Assembly: GCA_041178325.1 (NCBI GenBank)
Contig: JBEGVN010000006.1
Span: forward strand, 1 to 9,598
Direction of reading: 5' to 3'
DNA from: UBA6136 sp041178325
Lineage (GTDB): Bacteria > Pseudomonadota > Gammaproteobacteria > Methylococcales > Methylococcaceae
Length of the DNA: 9,598 nucleotides
Part shown: in pieces, positions 6,861-9,598 of the stretch
Position numbering within the stretch: position 1 is the stretch's first letter
How the letters are laid out: every line of letters starts with the position of its first letter
Translations under genes and position numbers: made by a program
Notes under the pieces: model-generated
What the model was told of the DNA's origin: nothing
What the model saw: only the letters and a program-made list of their open reading frames with translations
Database searches by the model: none

Positions 6861-6964
6861 TCAAGAACGCAAGCTAACAGCAGCAGGGTGTCTGCAGACA
6901 AGTTCGCAGTTTCCCGCAATTTGTCTGTTTACAAATTCAGTACACCCACGCTGTTCGTTCTTGA
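6861..6964. repeat. Long imperfect inverted repeat behind metE
   Basis: A 104-base imperfect hairpin begins 21 bases after the metE stop. Paired blocks from outside in are TCAAGAACG/CGTTCTTGA (6861-6869 with 6956-6964), AACAGC/GCTGTT (6876-6881 with 6950-6955), GGGTGT/ACACCC (6886-6891 with 6942-6947) and CAGACAAGTT/AATTTGTCTG (6895-6904 with 6918-6927, one G-T pair). The apical loop is 13 bases, and the unpaired bases are uneven on the two sides. A perfect 12-bp palindrome, TGTCTGCAGACA, sits at 6889-6900. It may end or stabilise the metE transcript, but there is no U-run directly after it. It could also be a small non-autonomous element or an attachment structure. Only the pairing is certain. 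Confidence 0.6.
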
Positions 6965-7010
6965 ACACTCTCGAACGTTTCTGAAATACCCCTCGCCTAC
7001 CAACGAAATC

Positions 7011-7050
7011 TGGGGGCAACTTTGGGGGCAACATTTTTTGTTGCGCTTTT
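7011..7050. repeat. Tandem TGGGGGCAAC repeat with overlapping short hairpin
   Basis: The 10-mer TGGGGGCAAC occurs twice, at 7011-7020 and 7023-7032, in a 12-base period. The second copy overlaps a 6-bp perfect stem, GCAACA (7028-7033) with TGTTGC (7039-7044), around a five-T loop and followed by GCTTTT, which would be a weak rho-independent terminator. Short GGGGGCA direct repeats are a feature I recall next to attachment sites of tyrosine-integrase elements, so this may be an integration scar. The rest of 6840-7098 holds no credible gene. Confidence 0.4.
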
Positions 7051-7098
7051 AACTTATTGATTTTAAAGGCAATTGAACGTCAGTTCGGTAGACGTGCG

Positions 7099-7144
7099 TA
7101 TTCCTGCGATCGTGAACACCTATTCTTGCGTGATGGTGAACACG
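7099..7144. repeat. IS21 left-end repeat units (two copies)
   Basis: Two adjacent units on the plus strand are 7099-7120, TATTCCTGCG then ATCGTGAACACC, and 7121-7144, TATTCTTGCG then TGATGGTGAACACG. The second unit is two bases longer. They match the units beyond istA at the other end; for example, 7122-7144 and 9542-9564 agree at about 20 of 23 positions. Multiple terminal repeats that bind the transposase are typical of IS21 elements. Confidence 0.72.
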
Positions 7145-7183
7145 CGTTATCCGGTGCATGACGTTGTTTGATTTTGTATCTCA

Positions 7184-7197
7184 GGTGTTCATGATCC
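7184..7197 (-). repeat. Inverted terminal-unit core overlapping the istB stop
   Basis: The plus strand reads GGTGTTCATGATCC, the reverse complement of GGATCATGAACACC, which differs by one base from the unit core GATCGTGAACACC. On the coding strand it spans the last istB codons and stop (GGA TCA TGA). It is the only copy seen in the opposite orientation to the other units and could be the inner transposase-binding site of the left end. Confidence 0.5.
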
Positions 7198-7932
7198 GTC
7201 AATTTTGGCCATTTTCCTCCGCATGGATTCTCCTTTTAGTTGAAGACGGTGAGCGTTATGCATGATCCGATCAAGGATGGCATCTGCAAGCGTGTTTTCG
7301 CCAATCGAGGCATACCACTGATCGGTGGGTAACTGGCTAATCATGATGGTCGACAATGTGGGATGTCGATCATCGAAGACTTCCAACAGATCATTGCGTT
7401 GATGAGCCTTGAGCGGTTCTAAACCCCAGTCATCAATGATGAGGATCTGTATCTTGGCCAGACGCTGGATCTCGCTGTGGTAGGTTCCGTCTGCGCGGGC
7501 CTGATGCAGCATAAGTAGAAGCCGAGAGACTCGGTAATACCGTGCTGTGAAGCCTTTGAGGCAAAGGTCATGAGCGATAGCGCATCCGAGATAGGTCTTG
7601 CCGCTTCCGCAGGGTCCCGTGATCAGGAGGTTCTGCCCACGAATGACCCAGTCCGGGCTACTCAGTTGAATGATCTGTGAGCGCGTGATGTTTCTCGGGT
7701 GGTCGTAATCAATATCCTGGACCGAGGCCTTGAGTTTGAAACGTGCCTGGCGAACCAGTCGGTCTTGTTTTCGGTGATCGCGACAGAGTTGCTCCTGACT
7801 AATCAGTAGATCAAGTCGTTCGATGAAGCTTAGCGACTGATAGGTTCCCGGCTGTTCCTGCTGGAGCTGGAGGGCACTGGCCATACCGCCGAGTTTCAAC
7901 TGTCGAAGATGGGTCAAGGTCTGTTGGCTCAT
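7189..7932 (-). CDS. istB: IS21 transposition helper ATPase IstB
   Basis: This 247-residue AAA+ ATPase (DnaC/DnaA-related) assembles on target DNA and activates IstA for IS21 insertion. Walker A is GPCGSGKT at residues 106-113, Walker B is ILIIDD at 163-168 followed by WGLEPL, and a sensor-like MISQLPTDQWY follows at about 197-207. The C-terminal motif LADAILDRIMHNAHRLQLKG (215-234) is the family hallmark. The frame is open further upstream to 8094, but that stretch lies over the istA 3' end in another frame and is not homologous; the ATG at 7932 (MSQQTLTHLRQLKLGGMA) fits the normal IstB start and length of about 250. It lies 4 bases after the istA stop without its own ribosome site, so translation is probably coupled to istA. 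The gene is intact. Confidence 0.95.
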   Translation of the reverse strand: MSQQTLTHLRQLKLGGMASALQLQQEQPGTYQSLSFIERLDLLISQEQLCRDHRKQDRLVRQARFKLKASVQDIDYDHPRNITRSQIIQLSSPDWVIRGQNLLITGPCGSGKTYLGCAIAHDLCLKGFTARYYRVSRLLLMLHQARADGTYHSEIQRLAKIQILIIDDWGLEPLKAHQRNDLLEVFDDRHPTLSTIMISQLPTDQWYASIGENTLADAILDRIMHNAHRLQLKGESMRRKMAKIDGS

Positions 7933-7936
7933 GGCA

Positions 7937-9481
7937 TCACTGGAAGTTTTGAGGACCACGGATATTCTCGTGTTCCTGTGGGAGTTCGAGGGGTGAGACG
8001 GTCTGCGGAGTGCATTCGTCCTTCCGGTGCTTGAGGAGATTCTGGATCTGATTGACCCGATCCAAGCCCTCCCGATTTGCAATGGCGCAGGCATTATTCA
8101 GGCGAGTGGCAACGTAACTACTGCTCAGGTTTAGGAGGGCAAGACAGATACGGTAGGCCTGCTCAGGATGATCTTTCGATTCCAGCTGACCGGTTATCCA
8201 GATCTCGACATCCGGACCGATAGTGGCGGCCCAAGATTTCAAGCGCCCTGGAGTCCAACGAAGATGCTTTTCATGCCGGGTGGGCATGTGTCCTGGGGTC
8301 GTGCTGGTTCCTGGGTGACGGCGCCGTGGGTGTGATGCAATTTCATGCTGGTTAAAAAAGACTCTCAGAATCTCCTCACCTGCGTGTATTTCAACGCGCT
8401 GCCCAACGTGAGTATGCGGGACCGAGTAATGGTGACGCTGAAATTGAACGTGATAGTCGACATTCACCCGCGCAGGTTTGATCTCGACAATCTGGAAGGG
8501 ATGCAGAGGCAATGACCTGAGTGCGGGTTTATCCAATATCTCGAAGGCCTCGCGTCGGCATCCGGGCAATTGTTTGAAGGGTCGGTTGTTCAGATCGATC
8601 AGTAACCGAGCGATCTCAAGGTTAAGTTCAGCCAGTGAGAAGAAGGTGCGATGACGCAAACGGGCCAAAATCCAACGCTGAACAAGTTGCACGGCCCCTT
8701 CAACTTTGGCCTTGTCTTTCGGATGACGAGGGCGTGCAGGGATGATGGCGACCTGATAATGGCTTGCCCACTGCTGGTAGCTGGGATTGATGTCCGGATC
8801 GTAGCGGCACGCGCGGCTGACGCCACTCCTGAGATTATCGGGAACGATGACCTCAGGACAGCCACCGAAGAATCCCAACATGCGGACGTGACTTCCTAAC
8901 CAGTCCGGAATGGTCTGGCTCCATGTTGCCTCGGCAAAGGTATAGCTCGATGCGCCAAGAATGCCGACAAAAATCTGAGCGAGACGTGTTTCTCCGGTCG
9001 CCGCGCAAACAATCGGAACCGTTGATCCTGAGTAGTCGACAAACGCTTTTTCCCCAGCCTTATGGCTTTGGCGCATTGATCGACGTTGTCGAGCCTTCCA
9101 TTCGGAATAGTGGTGGCAAAAACGAGAGTAGCTATAGCAGCGGGTTGGATAACGCTGACAATACTCTTCCCAAAGGAGTTGAAGGGTCACGCCCTTAAGC
9201 TTCATCTCCTGATGAATATTGGCAAAGTCAGGAGCCTTCAGGGTGCTACTGGATTCCCGACCCTCGGCCGCCGGGTAGAAAAGCTGTGCCAGCTGATCAT
9301 CAGTCAAATGATCTGGAAGTGGCCAGCTAATACCGAGTTCCTCGGCTTTGGATAGGAACTTTTGAATTCCACCCACACTGACCTTGGTGCTGTCTCGGAT
9401 TTGTCGAATGGAGAGGTTTGCTGAGAGCCGGAGCCTTAGGATGTCTCGAATTTTTCGCATTGGAATCCTCTGCGTTGGCAT
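7937..9481 (-). CDS. istA: IS21 DDE transposase IstA
   Basis: This 514-residue DDE-type transposase/integrase cuts the element ends and joins them to target DNA together with IstB. An N-terminal helix-turn-helix lies at about residues 10-50 (LRLRLSANLSIRQIRDSTKV). The retroviral-integrase-like core has D149 in AFVDYSG, D215 in VIVPDNLRSGV and E261 in RPRHPKDKAKVEGAV. The C-terminal domain contains VDYHVQFQRHHYSVPHTHVG (341-360), the usual IstA Mu-transposase-like segment. Length is normal for the family (about 500). ATG 9481 (MPTQRIPMRKIRDIL) fits the family start and has a GGAGG ribosome site 4 bases upstream. No frameshift or stop is present, and the DDE triad is complete. Confidence 0.95.
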   Translation of the reverse strand: MPTQRIPMRKIRDILRLRLSANLSIRQIRDSTKVSVGGIQKFLSKAEELGISWPLPDHLTDDQLAQLFYPAAEGRESSSTLKAPDFANIHQEMKLKGVTLQLLWEEYCQRYPTRCYSYSRFCHHYSEWKARQRRSMRQSHKAGEKAFVDYSGSTVPIVCAATGETRLAQIFVGILGASSYTFAEATWSQTIPDWLGSHVRMLGFFGGCPEVIVPDNLRSGVSRACRYDPDINPSYQQWASHYQVAIIPARPRHPKDKAKVEGAVQLVQRWILARLRHRTFFSLAELNLEIARLLIDLNNRPFKQLPGCRREAFEILDKPALRSLPLHPFQIVEIKPARVNVDYHVQFQRHHYSVPHTHVGQRVEIHAGEEILRVFFNQHEIASHPRRRHPGTSTTPGHMPTRHEKHLRWTPGRLKSWAATIGPDVEIWITGQLESKDHPEQAYRICLALLNLSSSYVATRLNNACAIANREGLDRVNQIQNLLKHRKDECTPQTVSPLELPQEHENIRGPQNFQ

Positions 9482-9483
9482 AA

Positions 9484-9490
9484 CCCCTCC
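9484..9490 (-). promoter_or_regulatory. istA ribosome binding site in a potential hairpin
   Basis: The coding strand reads GGAGGGG, then TT, then the istA ATG, a strong Shine-Dalgarno match that fixes the start. Just upstream, AACCTC (about 9503-9508 on the plus strand as GAGGTT) and CACCC could pair with GAGGGGTT or GGGGT and mask the site. Insertion sequences often hide the transposase ribosome site from read-through transcripts; this is inference. Confidence 0.45.
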
Positions 9491-9541
9491 GAAAAGGGTG
9501 AGAGGTTAAGCTTTCTCATGGAAAACAATGCACTGGAGGAG

Positions 9542-9598
9542 ATTCTTGGGTGATCGTGAACACCCATTCCTGCATCATGAACAGTGATTCCTGCGAAA
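9542..9598. repeat. IS21 right-end repeat units (two full, one cut off)
   Basis: Three plus-strand units follow each other: 9542-9564 (ATTCTTGGG then TGATCGTGAACACC), 9565-9584 (CATTCCTGC then ATCATGAACAG) and the start of a third at 9586 (GATTCCTGCGAAA), cut by the window end. They share sequence and orientation with the left-end units at 7099-7144. They lie upstream of istA and are probable transposase-binding sites. Confidence 0.7.

Larger units (their letters stand above)
7095..9598 (-). mobile_element. IS21-family insertion sequence, right end outside window
   Basis: The element carries the diagnostic pair istA (DDE transposase) and istB (AAA+ helper ATPase) in one minus-strand unit, with repeated unit sequences at both ends. 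The left limit is approximate: the first recognisable unit starts at 7099 and a TG dinucleotide is present at 7095. The right-hand units run into the end of the window, so the outer terminus, the full terminal inverted repeats and any target-site duplication cannot be read. Both genes are open and keep their catalytic motifs, so the copy may be active. It lies behind metE and interrupts no recognisable gene. Confidence 0.88.

Noticed and set aside
6861..6964. Integron attC site
   Set aside because: The length and asymmetry fit, but the core sites RYYYAAC and GTTRRRY are absent at the expected ends and there is no cassette or integron integrase.
6840..7098. tRNA gene or integrase fragment
   Set aside because: A CCTCGCCTACCA-like stretch at about 6991-7002 hinted at a tRNA 3' end, but no cloverleaf or T-arm can be built and no open frame codes for a recombinase.
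7933..8094. Longer IstB start at 8094
   Set aside because: The extra 54 residues overlap the istA end in another frame and are not IstB-like; ATG 7932 gives the normal length.
1..9598. CRISPR array or defence system
   Set aside because: No regularly spaced repeats and no cas, restriction or other defence genes are visible; the repeats present belong to the IS ends.

Overview
The window looks like a chromosomal segment of a gammaproteobacterium. A MetR-type LysR regulator, a cobalamin-independent methionine synthase (MetE) with a complete zinc site and a complete IS21-type insertion sequence all fit this, but it is an inference from a few genes. One gene encodes a dihydropteroate-synthase-like protein of a kind I associate with tetrahydromethanopterin-using C1 metabolism. 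A methylotrophic or C1-oxidising host is therefore possible, but nothing else in the window proves it.

Left arm (1-2073, all read leftward): metR is followed by a chain of small genes that is decaying. The metR stop overlaps the start of queH (epoxyqueuosine reductase, last step of queuosine synthesis). queH is a clear pseudogene, with two in-frame TGA stops, a one-base deletion and a lost motif cysteine. A small, apparently intact cysteine-rich CWC protein follows, and then the frameshifted remnant of a BrnA-like antitoxin that runs off the left edge. No BrnT toxin is visible.

Centre (2074-6839): a 109-bp divergent control region separates metR from three rightward genes. The first is a fusion of a DUF5522-type cysteine motif to a DUF71/ATP_bind_4 PP-loop ATPase. 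The second is the dihydropteroate-synthase-like protein, which starts at a TTG overlapping the stop of the first gene. The third, after a 92-bp gap, is metE. In enterobacteria metR and metE are direct divergent neighbours. Here two uncharacterised genes sit between them, which suggests a methionine/pterin module under MetR control. This is the most interesting functional hypothesis in the window.

Right arm (6840-9598): a gene-free stretch of about 260 bp holds a long imperfect inverted repeat (6861-6964) just behind metE, and a tandem GGGGGCAAC repeat (7011-7032) that may be a scar of an integrated element. After it comes an IS21-family element on the minus strand (istA and istB, both intact, with Walker and DDE residues). 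Its ends carry several copies of a unit built on ATTCYTGSG and TGATCGTGAACACC. The right end of the element lies outside the window.
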